Part shown: in pieces, positions 7,670 through 16,493 of the stretch | Layout: each line of letters begins with the position of its first letter | Numbering within the stretch: position 1 is the stretch's first letter | Source: Alphaproteobacteria bacterium | GTDB lineage: Bacteria; Pseudomonadota; Alphaproteobacteria; SP197 | Assembly: GCA_016869675.1 (NCBI GenBank) | Contig: VGDP01000025.1 | Span: 1-44,733 of the forward strand | DNA: 44,733 nucleotides | Direction of reading: 5' to 3' | Program-made: the position numbers and the translations under genes | The notes under the pieces: generated by a model | Seen by the model: only the letters and a program-made list of their open reading frames with translations | Told to the model about the DNA's origin: nothing | Database searches by the model: none

Positions 7670-9181
7670 ATGCACATCCGCAGGATCGCACTCCTCGCGC
7701 GCTCGGAGACGCGCTTCTTCATGTTGGCAGTCGCCCGCGAGCTCAAGGCGCGCTTGGGGTGTGAAATCTTCCTCTACTGCTCCGGCCCGCAGGAAGCGGC
7801 GTTCTATGGCGGCGAGAACGCGGACCGCGTCTTCGCTGATATCGTGGACGCCGACATCCTGCTGCTGAACGCCCGGCGAAAGGAGTTGCCGCTAAGCGAA
7901 GCGGAAATCGTCGCGCGCGCCGCCGCGTACGAGCGGCGCACCGGAACGACGATGAACATGATCGCCGTGTCCAATCGGCATCTCGGCCGCGGCTACGCGC
8001 TTGGCGGCTACCATCATCCGCGCTCGCGTGCCTCCGAAGAAGTCGATTACCTCCACATGCTCTTTGGCTACGGCGAGGTGCTCGCCTTCTGGGAGCACGA
8101 GTTGTCTTCAAAGCGGATCGACCTCGTGATCAACGGCAACAAGGAGACGGCGATGATCTGCCGCCTTCTCGGCATCCGTTTCCGCTCCATGGGCACCTCG
8201 CGCTACCGCAATTACCAGAACTGGGCGTGGAACGAGTATTTCGAGACTCCCGAGTTCCGGCAGGCCTTTGAAACTGGCGAGGGCAAAGGTGAGGGTGCGC
8301 TCGAGAAGCCCTATCTCGGCCACACCGCCCATCGCGAACTGTATCTCAAGCGGATGGGGACGTGGTCGCTCGCGCGCAACTTGGCGCTCACCGTCGCGCG
8401 GCACGCCTGGTGGCGCCTGCGCGGCTACCGGAAGGGCCGAAACTACTACTTGCTCGGCGAGCTCGCCTACTTCGTCCGCACCTGGGCCCAGTGGCGCGAT
8501 CTGCGCCGGCGCGCGCGCACGCGGCTTCGCGATCTCGACGGCAAACGGTTCGTCTACTATCCGCTGCACATCGAGCCCGAGACGGCGCTGCAAGGGATAT
8601 CGCCCGAGTATTTCTACCAACTCTCCCTCATCGCCGCGGTGTCGCGCGACCTTCCCGCCGGCGTGCTCTTGGCGGTCAAGGAGTTCTATTCCGCGACCGG
8701 GCGGAGGCCGCGCGATTTCTACGGCCAAATCGCCGAGTTCAAGAACGTCGTGCTGCTCGAGACCTTCGAGGTCGGCATGGAGTGCGCACAGAGGTCGGAT
8801 GCGGTGGTGACGATCTGCGGCACGGCGGGTCTGGAGGCCGCGGCAGCGGGCAAGCCCGTCATCGCCTTCGGGCGGCGCAATCTCTACAACTTCCTGCCCA
8901 ACGTGACCGTCGTGCGCGACGAAATCGAACTCAAGGACCATCTGCGTCGCGCGCTCGAAGCTCCGCCCAATGCCGACACGGTGCGCGCACATGCGGCGCG
9001 GCTTCTCCGCGCGATCGCCGCGCGCTCCTTCGACATGGGCACCTATCATTACAGCCGGCTCAGGGATTTCACGCCCGAGGCCGTAGCGGATGCCTGCGAC
9101 AAGCTGATCGCGGGCCTCGGTGCCGAGTCCCAGGGATTGAAGCTGGCCGATGTCTCCGCCTGGCGCGCCGCGGCCCAATGA
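7670..9181 (+). CDS. Capsule-type glycosyltransferase (KpsC/KpsS-related)
   Basis: A 503-residue cytoplasmic protein. Its C-terminal half resembles the Capsule_synth/Kdo-transferase family: YYPLHIEPE, then the KEFYSATGRRP region, then ICGTAGLEAAAAGKPVIAFG, in which the GTAGLEA loop and the Pro-Val near the end are the typical nucleotide-sugar-binding site. The N-terminal half has a Rossmann-like start (IALLARSETRFFMLAVA). A Shine-Dalgarno AGGA lies 5 bases before the ATG at 7670. The following sulfatase-fold gene overlaps by ATGA. CMP-linked sugars are the usual donors for this family, so a nonulosonate transferase role is plausible but not shown. Confidence 0.7.
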   Translation: MHIRRIALLARSETRFFMLAVARELKARLGCEIFLYCSGPQEAAFYGGENADRVFADIVDADILLLNARRKELPLSEAEIVARAAAYERRTGTTMNMIAVSNRHLGRGYALGGYHHPRSRASEEVDYLHMLFGYGEVLAFWEHELSSKRIDLVINGNKETAMICRLLGIRFRSMGTSRYRNYQNWAWNEYFETPEFRQAFETGEGKGEGALEKPYLGHTAHRELYLKRMGTWSLARNLALTVARHAWWRLRGYRKGRNYYLLGELAYFVRTWAQWRDLRRRARTRLRDLDGKRFVYYPLHIEPETALQGISPEYFYQLSLIAAVSRDLPAGVLLAVKEFYSATGRRPRDFYGQIAEFKNVVLLETFEVGMECAQRSDAVVTICGTAGLEAAAAGKPVIAFGRRNLYNFLPNVTVVRDEIELKDHLRRALEAPPNADTVRAHAARLLRAIAARSFDMGTYHYSRLRDFTPEAVADACDKLIAGLGAESQGLKLADVSAWRAAAQ

Positions 9182-10812
9182 CGCCCGCGGCGATTCGCCC
9201 CTCGAAGAAAGCGCTCGTCCTCCTCATCGACGCGCTGCGCTACGACGTGCTCGCCGATCCCGCGGCGCGCGCAACCCTGGTGCCGAACCTCGCGCGCCTG
9301 GCGGATCGCGGCTTCGTCGTGCCAGCCGTCGCCAACGCGCAGTCGACCCAATTCGTCATGCCCGCGCTGTTCTCGCTCACCTATCCCCTGGATCACGGCG
9401 GCTACAACAACGGCATCCGCGAACGGCCGAAGTCCTACGTGGAGTCGCTGCGCGACGCCGGTTTCGAGACGCACCTCATGGCGTCCGGCAACCAGCTCGG
9501 CATCACGATGGGTTACGACCGGGGCTTCGACAGCGTGCGGACCACCAGTGACTACCGCACCCTCTTGGAGCAGCGCATTGGCCGCACGCTCAAGTACGAG
9601 CTCGACCTCTGGCGCAAGGGTGAGCGCAGCGAGGCAGACGCGATCGCGCTCCTGCGCGCGGAATTTGCGCTGCTGTTGCGCACGCTCGTCGAATCCATCG
9701 AGGGCCACGACAAGTCAATCTGGCCGCCGGCACTACATCGGATCAACCGCAGGGTGGCCGACGGCTGCGTGCGCGAGCTCGCGCTCATCGAGGCCGAGCC
9801 GCGCGCTGTTCTCAACAAACTTTCGCGCATTGCGCCAGGCGTCTATTGGCGGTTCCTGGGCGCGCGGACGGTGAGCGCGGGCGCGCTGTTCCTTGCGCGC
9901 GCGCGAACCGCGCTCAGCTGGCGCATTCGCGAGTACGTTTCGGCGCACACGTGGTTTCCGTTCCTGACCCTTTCGCACCGGCAGACCATCACAGGCGACG
10001 TGATCCCGGCCATCAGCGAGTTCATCGCCGGGGCCAAGGATCGACCGTGGTACGTGCATCTGCACGTGATGGACGTGCACGACTGCCGGTCGGTCAACCG
10101 GCCGCTTCACGTTCTCGGCCGTCTGCGGTATCTGCCGCGCTGGCTGGGCGCGCGCCTGCGGGGCATGACGCGCCGGCGCTTTCTCTACGACTCGGCGGTC
10201 ATGTACGTCGACCGCGCGGTCGGCAAGCTGGCCGGCACGATCGCCGCGACCGGGCAGGAATCCGACACCGTCTTCGTGGTGATCGCTGACCACGGCAGCC
10301 AATACGCGGAGAGCCCGCGCCCCAAGCAGGACGTCGGGCTGCGTATGCATTACGAGCACATCGACGTGCCGCTTCTCGTCGCGGGAGCGGGCCGTGGGCC
10401 TTCCGGCCGCGGCCTCATCGACACGATGGGGATCAGCGCCACGGTCATGGACGCGCTCGGCGTACCCCTGCACCAAAGCCACAAGGGCATCGGCGCCTTC
10501 CGTCCCGGACGCGACGCGATCGTCAGCGAGAGTTGCGGGCACGGCAACGCCGATCTCGCGCGCCGGGACATCTATTTCACGGTCACATCCGAGACGCACC
10601 GCATGATGGCCATGCTTGTCGGCTCGGAGCTGCGGGTGCGCAAGCTCTTCGACCGTCGCGCCGACCCGCGTGAGCTGAACGATCTCGCCGCCGATCCGGC
10701 GCAGCGGCCGGTCATCGAGGGCATGATCGCCCATCTCCGGCGCGAGCGCGCCGAAATCTTCGCGCTGCGCGCCGCGGCGCGAACGGCCGTCCAGGCAACG
10801 GCCGCGTCGTGA
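9178..10812 (+). CDS. Sulfatase-fold (alkaline phosphatase superfamily) protein
   Basis: A 544-residue protein with the sulfatase/phosphoglycerol-transferase fold: the first metal-binding Asp in LLIDALRYD (D18), PNLARLADRG at 36-45, LHVMDVHD in the middle, and the late metal-binding DHGSQYAE. The canonical CxPxR nucleophile motif is missing: the segment reads STQFVMP (56-62), with Val two residues before the Pro. A Ser/Thr at 56-57 might be the nucleophile, as Thr is in LtaS-like enzymes. It could remove sulfate or transfer a phospho-group on the glycan. No clear signal peptide or membrane segments are visible. It overlaps its neighbours by ATGA and GTGA. Confidence 0.75.
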   Translation: MTPAAIRPSKKALVLLIDALRYDVLADPAARATLVPNLARLADRGFVVPAVANAQSTQFVMPALFSLTYPLDHGGYNNGIRERPKSYVESLRDAGFETHLMASGNQLGITMGYDRGFDSVRTTSDYRTLLEQRIGRTLKYELDLWRKGERSEADAIALLRAEFALLLRTLVESIEGHDKSIWPPALHRINRRVADGCVRELALIEAEPRAVLNKLSRIAPGVYWRFLGARTVSAGALFLARARTALSWRIREYVSAHTWFPFLTLSHRQTITGDVIPAISEFIAGAKDRPWYVHLHVMDVHDCRSVNRPLHVLGRLRYLPRWLGARLRGMTRRRFLYDSAVMYVDRAVGKLAGTIAATGQESDTVFVVIADHGSQYAESPRPKQDVGLRMHYEHIDVPLLVAGAGRGPSGRGLIDTMGISATVMDALGVPLHQSHKGIGAFRPGRDAIVSESCGHGNADLARRDIYFTVTSETHRMMAMLVGSELRVRKLFDRRADPRELNDLAADPAQRPVIEGMIAHLRRERAEIFALRAAARTAVQATAAS

Positions 10813-11855
10813 ACGCTCGCGCGCCCGCATTGACCGGCCTGCCCGCGACCGAGGGTCCGTTCGTCATCGCAGAGGCAGGCGTGAACCACAACGGCGACGC
10901 CGCGCTCGCCATGCGGATGGTCGATGCCGCACGGGATGCCGGCGCGCACGCGATCAAGTTCCAGACCTTCGTGCCCGAACTTCTCGCCTCCCCCGTTGCG
11001 CCGCGCGCGGCCTATCAGCGCGGCGACGGCGAGGACGGCGGACAGCTCGACATGGTGCGGCGGCTCGCGCTTGGCCGGCGCGACTTCGAAGCGCTGGCGG
11101 CGCACTGTGCGCGTCGTGGCATCGTCTTCCTCTCCACGCCCTTCGACGTCGAGAGCGCGCGCTTTCTTTGTGACCTTGGGGTGCCCGTGCTCAAGATTCC
11201 CTCGGGCGAGATCACGAACCCGGCCTTCCTTCGCGCCACAGCCGGTTTCGGCCGGCCGCTTATTCTCTCGACGGGCATGGCCGATTTGGGAGAGGTCGAG
11301 GCGGCGGTGGAAGCCGTCGAGAGCGCCGGTTGCGGCGACTACGCGCTTCTTCATTGCACCAGCAACTACCCGGCATCCGCGTGCGATGCCAATCTGCGCG
11401 CGATTCCGACGCTTGCGCGCACCTTTGGCTGTCCGGTCGGCTATTCCGATCACACCCTGGGAATCGACGTCGCCATCGCAGCCACGGCCCTGGGCGCCTC
11501 CATCATCGAGAAGCACTTCACCCTCGACCGGAATCTGTCTGGACCTGACCACCGCGCGTCTTTGGAGCCTGGCGAACTCAAGGCCATGGCCGAAGCCGTC
11601 GCGCGGACGGCCTCGGCCCTGGGCGACGGGGTCAAGCACCCGGCGCGGTCGGAAGCGCCCATCGCCGCCGTCGCGCGCCGAAGCCTGGCGGCCGCGCGCG
11701 CCATGCCGGCAGGCGCGCGTCTTGAGGACGGCGATCTCCTGGCATTGCGGCCGGGAACCGGCATCGCACCCTTCGAAGCCTCCCGTGTCGTCGGACGTCG
11801 CCTGCGAGTGGCCGTGGCGGCCCGGATGCTCATCGATTGGTCGATGCTGGAATGA
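10809..11855 (+). CDS. neuB: Nonulosonate (sialic/legionaminic acid) synthase, NeuB family
   Basis: Condenses PEP with a 6-carbon N-acetyl amino sugar (ManNAc or its 6-deoxy diacetamido relative) to a 9-carbon nonulosonate. The 348-residue protein has the TIM-barrel entry VIAEAGVNHNGD (~19-30), IKFQTF, FLSTPFD, LKIPSGE, ILSTGMADLGE, HCTSNYPA, GYSDHTLG and EKHFTLDRNL-GPDH, then a C-terminal SAF (antifreeze-like) domain with LRPGTGI. The GTG start overlaps the previous stop (GTGA). NeuD, NeuC and NeuA lie downstream, so this is the synthase of the first nonulosonate pathway. Whether its product is Neu5Ac or a legionaminic acid is undecided; the PtmE-like gene favours the latter. Confidence 0.9.
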   Translation: MNARAPALTGLPATEGPFVIAEAGVNHNGDAALAMRMVDAARDAGAHAIKFQTFVPELLASPVAPRAAYQRGDGEDGGQLDMVRRLALGRRDFEALAAHCARRGIVFLSTPFDVESARFLCDLGVPVLKIPSGEITNPAFLRATAGFGRPLILSTGMADLGEVEAAVEAVESAGCGDYALLHCTSNYPASACDANLRAIPTLARTFGCPVGYSDHTLGIDVAIAATALGASIIEKHFTLDRNLSGPDHRASLEPGELKAMAEAVARTASALGDGVKHPARSEAPIAAVARRSLAAARAMPAGARLEDGDLLALRPGTGIAPFEASRVVGRRLRVAVAARMLIDWSMLE

Positions 11856-12454
11856 AGGCCGTCGTGGATTCGGCGCGCCCGACGCTTCTGGTCGGCGCCG
11901 GTGGACATGCGCGGACGGTCGTCGACGCGTTGCGCGCCGCGGGCCGCCCGGTGCGCGCCTACGTGGATGCGCGCGCCGCCGACTGGCTCGACGGATCGCG
12001 CTTCGACACCGACCAGGCCGCGCTCGAATCGGACGACCTGTACGACGTGGCGATCGGCCTGGGAGGGATGACGCCTGCCGCCCTCGAGACGCGCCACGCG
12101 CTGCTTTCGCGCTACCGGGCGGCGGGGCACACCGCATCGCTCGTCGTCGATCCGCGCGCGACGACGAGCGCGTCGGCACGCGCGGGCGCGGGCGCCCAGA
12201 TTCTGGTCGGTTCGATCGTCAACGCGGGCGCGTGGATCGACGAGGCAGCGATCGTCAATTCAGGCGCCATCGTCGAGCACGACGCACGGATCGGCTCCGG
12301 AAGCCACGTGGCGCCGGGCGCCATCGTTCTGGGCGGTGCGCGAGTCGGAACGTTCTGCATGATCGGTGCGGGTGCGGTCATCCTGCCCGGCGCCAAGGTT
12401 CGGGATCGGACACTCGTGCCGGCCCGTGCCGTTTATTGCGGCAAAGCGTGCTGA
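11852..12454 (+). CDS. neuD: Sialic-acid-type O-/N-acetyltransferase, NeuD/PglD family
   Basis: A 200-residue protein with a small N-terminal nucleotide-binding fold (LLVGAGGHARTV, ~12-23) and a C-terminal left-handed beta-helix built from hexapeptide repeats (for example SIVNAGAWIDEAAIVNSGA, ending in the coil before ARAVYCGKAC). Such enzymes acetylate an amino sugar on the way to, or after, nonulosonate formation. The ATG at 11852 overlaps the neuB stop (ATGA); an in-frame GTG 15 bases upstream is less likely. The NeuB-NeuD-NeuC order supports the call. Substrate is inferred from context only. Confidence 0.8.
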   Translation: MKAVVDSARPTLLVGAGGHARTVVDALRAAGRPVRAYVDARAADWLDGSRFDTDQAALESDDLYDVAIGLGGMTPAALETRHALLSRYRAAGHTASLVVDPRATTSASARAGAGAQILVGSIVNAGAWIDEAAIVNSGAIVEHDARIGSGSHVAPGAIVLGGARVGTFCMIGAGAVILPGAKVRDRTLVPARAVYCGKAC

Positions 12455-12460
12455 GGCGCC

Positions 12461-13669
12461 ATGGCGGTTCGCATCCTGAGCGTGACCTCCAGCCGGGCCG
12501 ATGTGGGCATCCTCCTACCGGTGTGGGAGGCCCTGGCCGCGCGGCACGACATCGAGCTTCACGTGCTCGCGACCGGCATGCATTGCGCCCCGGACGCGCC
12601 CGATCCGCCGATCCCCGCGGCGGCCGCGCGCCACATCGGCGGGGCGGACTTGGGCGGGGGCGCGGGCAGGGACGCGGCGAGCGCGATGGTCGCGTGCGCC
12701 CAAGCCGTTTCGGACCTCCTGGCGCGCATGCGCTTCGATTGCATGCTCGTGATCGGCGACCGGCTCGACATGCTGCCGGCCGCTTTCGCCGCCACACCTT
12801 ATAATGTGCCGATCGCGCACCTCCATGGCGGCGAACTGACCCTGGGCGCCATCGACGACCGCGCGCGTCACGCCATGAGCAAATTGTCCCATCTTCACTT
12901 CGCCAGCGGGCGTGAGGCGGCGGTGCGGCTTGCGTGCATGGGCGAGGAGCCATGGCGCATCCTCGTGACCGGCGCGCCCGGATTGGACACGCTGGCGCGG
13001 GTTCCGGCGATGTTGGCCGCCGATTTCGCGGCGGCCCTGTCGCTGCCCTTCGCGGATGGATTCGTGCTGGCGACCGTGCATCCGGAGACGAATGCGCCCA
13101 ACTCGGCGGCGCCGATGCGCGCGGTCCTCGATGCGCTGGACGCAAGCGACGCACCGATCCTGTTCACAGCTCCCAATTCCGATCCGGGCGGCCTCGCCCT
13201 TCGCGCGATGATCGAGGCGTTTCTGGTCGACCACCCAAAGGCGGCCTTCCGCGAAACGCTGGGGCCCGTGCTCTATCCGAATGCGCTCCGCCACGCGGTG
13301 GTCATGCTGGGAAATTCATCGAGCGGCTTGATCGAGGCTGGGTTCTTCGGCCTGCCGGTGATCGACGTGGGCGGACGCCAGACGGGCCGAGGCTCGGGCG
13401 GCAACGTCCGGCACGTGTCCGCTGATGCAGCAGCCGTTCGCGCGGCACTGGAGGCCGTCCTCCGCGCGCGTGCGCGCCACGCGCGGGAAACACCCTATGG
13501 CGACGGCCACGCCGCCCCGCGCATCGCTTGCGCGCTCGCGCGGCTTCCGGAAAGAGAAAGACTGCTTCGAAAATCGTTCCACTACGGCACAACGCCGTCT
13601 TTCGAGGTGCCGTGGGAGAGCGGAGGGCCGGCCGCCGGCGAAAGCGATCGAGGAGCGCGCGCGCCATGA
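12461..13669 (+). CDS. neuC: UDP-sugar 2-epimerase (hydrolysing), NeuC/LegG family
   Basis: Hydrolyses and epimerises an NDP-N-acetyl sugar (UDP-GlcNAc to ManNAc, or its diacetamido analogue) to supply NeuB. The 402-residue protein shows TSSRADVGILLPV (~9-21), GDRLDMLPAA, IAHLHGGELTLGAIDD, VHPETN, and GNSSSGLIEAGFFGLPVIDVG, all standard for the GT-B-fold hydrolysing 2-epimerases. The final ~40 residues, after LPERERLLRK, form an extra tail without an obvious match. A weak GAGG lies just before the ATG at 12461. It overlaps the next gene by ATGA. Confidence 0.9.
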   Translation: MAVRILSVTSSRADVGILLPVWEALAARHDIELHVLATGMHCAPDAPDPPIPAAAARHIGGADLGGGAGRDAASAMVACAQAVSDLLARMRFDCMLVIGDRLDMLPAAFAATPYNVPIAHLHGGELTLGAIDDRARHAMSKLSHLHFASGREAAVRLACMGEEPWRILVTGAPGLDTLARVPAMLAADFAAALSLPFADGFVLATVHPETNAPNSAAPMRAVLDALDASDAPILFTAPNSDPGGLALRAMIEAFLVDHPKAAFRETLGPVLYPNALRHAVVMLGNSSSGLIEAGFFGLPVIDVGGRQTGRGSGGNVRHVSADAAAVRAALEAVLRARARHARETPYGDGHAAPRIACALARLPERERLLRKSFHYGTTPSFEVPWESGGPAAGESDRGARAP

Positions 13670-14682
13670 GCACAGCCGAGATTTACGACCCTGTTCGCGA
13701 TGACGAGGCGACCGTCGTCTGCGGTTGCGCGGCGCTTACGCTCGGCGCGCTGCGCCGCCGGATCGCCGCCCAGCCCGAACTCGGCTTCGAGAACCTTCTT
13801 GCCTCGCTCGGCGCCGGAACGACGTGCACGGCGTGCTTGCTGGATCTGGAATACCACTTCGTGGAAGCGCGAAGCCGGGGCGGGCACCAAACGGAATCGT
13901 CCGCGACCGCGATGACGCGTCCCGCCGCCCGGCGCGGCTGGCGGGAGGCGCTGTATGCCTTTCTCGACGCCGCCTCGCCGCCGGTCGCCTACCGGTTCAA
14001 CAATCCGATGCCCGTCCTTTACGGCCCCGGCATCGAGCAATGGCTTTGGATCGTCAATCGCTCCCTGCTCTTCGAGGGACGCATCTGCGCGCCGACGATG
14101 CGCATCGAGTTGATCCTCCGCGACGCGGAAGGCCGGACGATCGAAAAGCGGCGCCACGACGTGGCGCCCGAGACGACCCTGCGCGTGGAATTGTCCGGCG
14201 CCTTCCAACGCGCGGCGGCCACGCCCGGACAGCGGGCGCTCGGCGTCGGATCGGTCGAGATCAAGCGGCGGGGCCTCAGCCCCGGCATTCGCGGCACGAC
14301 CCGCCCACAGGTCGAAGTCCTCACGCCGCGCGCGGCGTGCGCCGTCCACAGCCAAGCCATGGCGGGGCCGGGGCGCTATTGGTTCACCTGCCTCGACCGG
14401 CCGGAGGACGAGCGGATGTTCTTCAGCATCCTCAACGGCAGCGATCGCCGGACGGTCGTGGAGATGACGTATCTCGCCGGCACGCCGAACGATGCGGGCG
14501 AGGTTCACCGGATCGAACTCGCGCCCAGGGGTGCTGCACTCCACGAAATGCGGCTCGCGCGGCGCGACCCGCAATGTGCCGGCGCGCCGGTGTCTGTGAG
14601 CTGGCAGGCGGCCGTGCCCCACAAGGTTCACGCCATCTGCGCCTCCGTCGGTTTGGACAGGTTCTCCATCGACCACCTGTAG
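13666..14682 (+). CDS. BFD-like [2Fe-2S] domain fused to an unknown domain
   Basis: A 338-residue protein I cannot assign to a full-length family. Residues ~16-62 match the BFD-type [2Fe-2S] domain: C19 and C21 (VCGC), then C54 and C57 (CTAC). The CxC-x32-CxxC spacing equals that of E. coli Bfd. After a ~30-residue linker, residues ~95-338 look like one or two beta-rich domains (FNNPMPVLYGPGIEQWLWIVN, RYWFTCLDRP, FFSILNGSDR). No membrane segment or signal peptide. The ATG at 13666 overlaps neuC; the frame extends upstream but only inside neuC. A redox or sensing role is possible; no catalytic function can be read. Confidence 0.7.
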   Translation: MSTAEIYDPVRDDEATVVCGCAALTLGALRRRIAAQPELGFENLLASLGAGTTCTACLLDLEYHFVEARSRGGHQTESSATAMTRPAARRGWREALYAFLDAASPPVAYRFNNPMPVLYGPGIEQWLWIVNRSLLFEGRICAPTMRIELILRDAEGRTIEKRRHDVAPETTLRVELSGAFQRAAATPGQRALGVGSVEIKRRGLSPGIRGTTRPQVEVLTPRAACAVHSQAMAGPGRYWFTCLDRPEDERMFFSILNGSDRRTVVEMTYLAGTPNDAGEVHRIELAPRGAALHEMRLARRDPQCAGAPVSVSWQAAVPHKVHAICASVGLDRFSIDHL

Positions 14683-14691
14683 GAACCCGCC

Positions 14692-15519
14692 ATGTCCTCA
14701 GCCTTTCTCTTTCCCTCCATCACATCCTTGCCGCCCGGCTACGACTGCGCGGTGTCGATCCCGCCTGCGCGCCTGGCCCAGAAGGCGATCCGCGACGGAC
14801 GGGCGGTCTGCCAACAGCGCGTCTTCCACGCCGGGCGCCTGGTGCACGAGGCCCAGCACCACATCGAGATTCGCGGCGGAACGGCCGTGGGATTGCCCGT
14901 CTTCCGCTGGCCTGACCACGACGCGGAATGGAACGGAAACGCGGGTTTCCTCGAATTGAGCTTCCACGCCGAGGACGGCCGCGCCATGTTCCGCGACACG
15001 CGAGTTGTCGGTTTCTACGCGATCTACAGCAAGCCCGGAAAGAAATCGTTCTTCTCGGACAACGCGTTTCGCTATGGCGCGCCGCCCACCATCAACCAAA
15101 TCGCGGCGTTCGGCCGCTACGTGGACGCCTATCCCGTGATGCATCTCGATCGCGCGCGCGACCTTGGCGAGACCTTGACGCTCATCAACCCATACGCGAA
15201 AGCCGTGCTCGCCAGCGTGGCGACGCAGGACGGGCGCCAAATCAGCCGCCGACGCGTCGCGCCGATGAGCGTCCTCAATCTGAGCCTCGCCGAACTGCTG
15301 AAGCCCGGCGAGGAGCGATGGCTGGGCCATCTGCAACTGACGGCGACGAACCGCCTGGTGACGTTCCACATCAAGCATTCCATGGCCGATCCGCGCGTCA
15401 TCTCTGATCACGAGCATCTGGACGCCTTCCGGGGCGACAAGACGCATTATCCACTCACCCAGTTGATCCGGCTTCGCGTCGGCGAGTTCCTCCGCAACCG
15501 AGGCCTGCTTAGAGCCTAG
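14692..15519 (+). CDS. Uncharacterised protein next to the BFD-fusion gene
   Basis: A 275-residue protein of unknown family, with an AGGA ribosome site 7 bases before the ATG at 14692. It is beta-rich (HHIEIRGGTAVGLPVFRW, VVGFYAIYSKPGKKSFFSDN, TLTLINPYAKAVLASV). Its later part (LINPYAKAVLA...VLNLSLAELL) looks loosely like the C-terminal part of the preceding protein (ILNGSDRRTVVEMTY...GAALHEMRLA), so the two may be distant paralogues; this is only an eye-level similarity. No catalytic motif, signal peptide or membrane segment is evident. It sits between neuC and the oxidoreductase in the nonulosonate operon, suggesting a pathway-specific role. Confidence 0.6.
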   Translation: MSSAFLFPSITSLPPGYDCAVSIPPARLAQKAIRDGRAVCQQRVFHAGRLVHEAQHHIEIRGGTAVGLPVFRWPDHDAEWNGNAGFLELSFHAEDGRAMFRDTRVVGFYAIYSKPGKKSFFSDNAFRYGAPPTINQIAAFGRYVDAYPVMHLDRARDLGETLTLINPYAKAVLASVATQDGRQISRRRVAPMSVLNLSLAELLKPGEERWLGHLQLTATNRLVTFHIKHSMADPRVISDHEHLDAFRGDKTHYPLTQLIRLRVGEFLRNRGLLRA

Positions 15520-15521
15520 CC

Positions 15522-16493
15522 GTGCGCTGTCTTCTCGTCGGAAGCGGCCATATCGGCCGACGCCATGCCCGCGCCTTGCGCACCCTCGCGCCGGGCACGG
15601 AGGTGGTGGCGCTGCGTTCAGGCCGCGGCGGCGCGCTCCCCGACGGGGTCGCCGACCGCGAAGTCCACGCGTTCGCCGACGCACTCGCCTTGCGCCCCGA
15701 CTGCGCGATCGTCGCCGATCCGGCGCCATGCCATCCCGCTTCGGCGGCGCCCTTGCTCGCCAAGGGTATTCCCACGCTCGTCGAAAAACCCCTCGCGGCG
15801 GACGCCGCTGGCGCCGACGCCCTGCGCGCCGCCGCCGCAGCGCCCGACCGCGTGCTCATCGGCTACCTTCTGCGCCACGACGAGGCGCTCACGCGTTTCC
15901 GCGCGGCCCTCGCGAGCGGAGAGGTTGGCGGCCTGGTAAGCCTGCACTTGGAAGCGGGAGGAGCCCTGGCCGGCTGGCGGCCTGGCATGGCGCCCGAGCG
16001 TCAGATCAGCGCGCGGCCAGAGACGGGCGGAGGCGTCCTTTTCGAACTGAGCCACGAGATCGACGCGGCGCGCTGGTTGTTGGGCGAGATCGTCGAAAGC
16101 CACGTGATCGCAGACCGGCGCGGCACGCCGCGCTTGGCGGTCGAGGATGCGGCGATACTTCTTCTTCGCTGCCAAGGCGGCCCGGTTTCCGTCCAAATCG
16201 ACATGGCGCGCGCGCGATCCACCCGACGCTACCGCGCCGTCGGTACGCGCGGAACCTTGGTCTGGACGGCGGAGGACGGCACCCTCCGCCTGGAGGAGCC
16301 GGGAGGCATTCGTACCCTTCACGACCGAACCCCCGAACCCGACGAACGCCTACGCCGGCAGATGGCGCACTTCCTGGCTGTCGTGCGCGGCGAGGCGGCA
16401 TCTCTTTGCACGCTCGACGACGGCATCGCCGCGTTGAAGGCGGTGCTCGATTTGCGCCGCAAGGCGGGTCTGGACGCGGGAGTGGCGGCGTGA
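15522..16493 (+). CDS. Gfo/Idh/MocA family sugar oxidoreductase
   Basis: A 323-residue NAD(P)-dependent dehydrogenase-like protein. The N-terminal Rossmann motif is LLVGSGHIGRRHA (4-16), followed by the conserved VEKPLA segment (~90) and the C-terminal alpha/beta domain with GGGVLFELSHEIDAARWLLG, which contains the catalytic-region His-Glu-x-Asp. The start is a GTG two bases after the previous stop. Oxidoreductases of this family appear beside NeuA/NeuB homologues in legionaminic-type (ptm) clusters, but their step is often unassigned. It overlaps neuA by GTGA. Confidence 0.8.
   Translation: MRCLLVGSGHIGRRHARALRTLAPGTEVVALRSGRGGALPDGVADREVHAFADALALRPDCAIVADPAPCHPASAAPLLAKGIPTLVEKPLAADAAGADALRAAAAAPDRVLIGYLLRHDEALTRFRAALASGEVGGLVSLHLEAGGALAGWRPGMAPERQISARPETGGGVLFELSHEIDAARWLLGEIVESHVIADRRGTPRLAVEDAAILLLRCQGGPVSVQIDMARARSTRRYRAVGTRGTLVWTAEDGTLRLEEPGGIRTLHDRTPEPDERLRRQMAHFLAVVRGEAASLCTLDDGIAALKAVLDLRRKAGLDAGVAA

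Noticed and set aside
8362-9177. An upstream extension of the sulfatase-fold frame
   Set aside because: The extra ~270 residues overlap the capsule-type glycosyltransferase and are Arg-rich; the ATGA overlap at 9178 is the better start.
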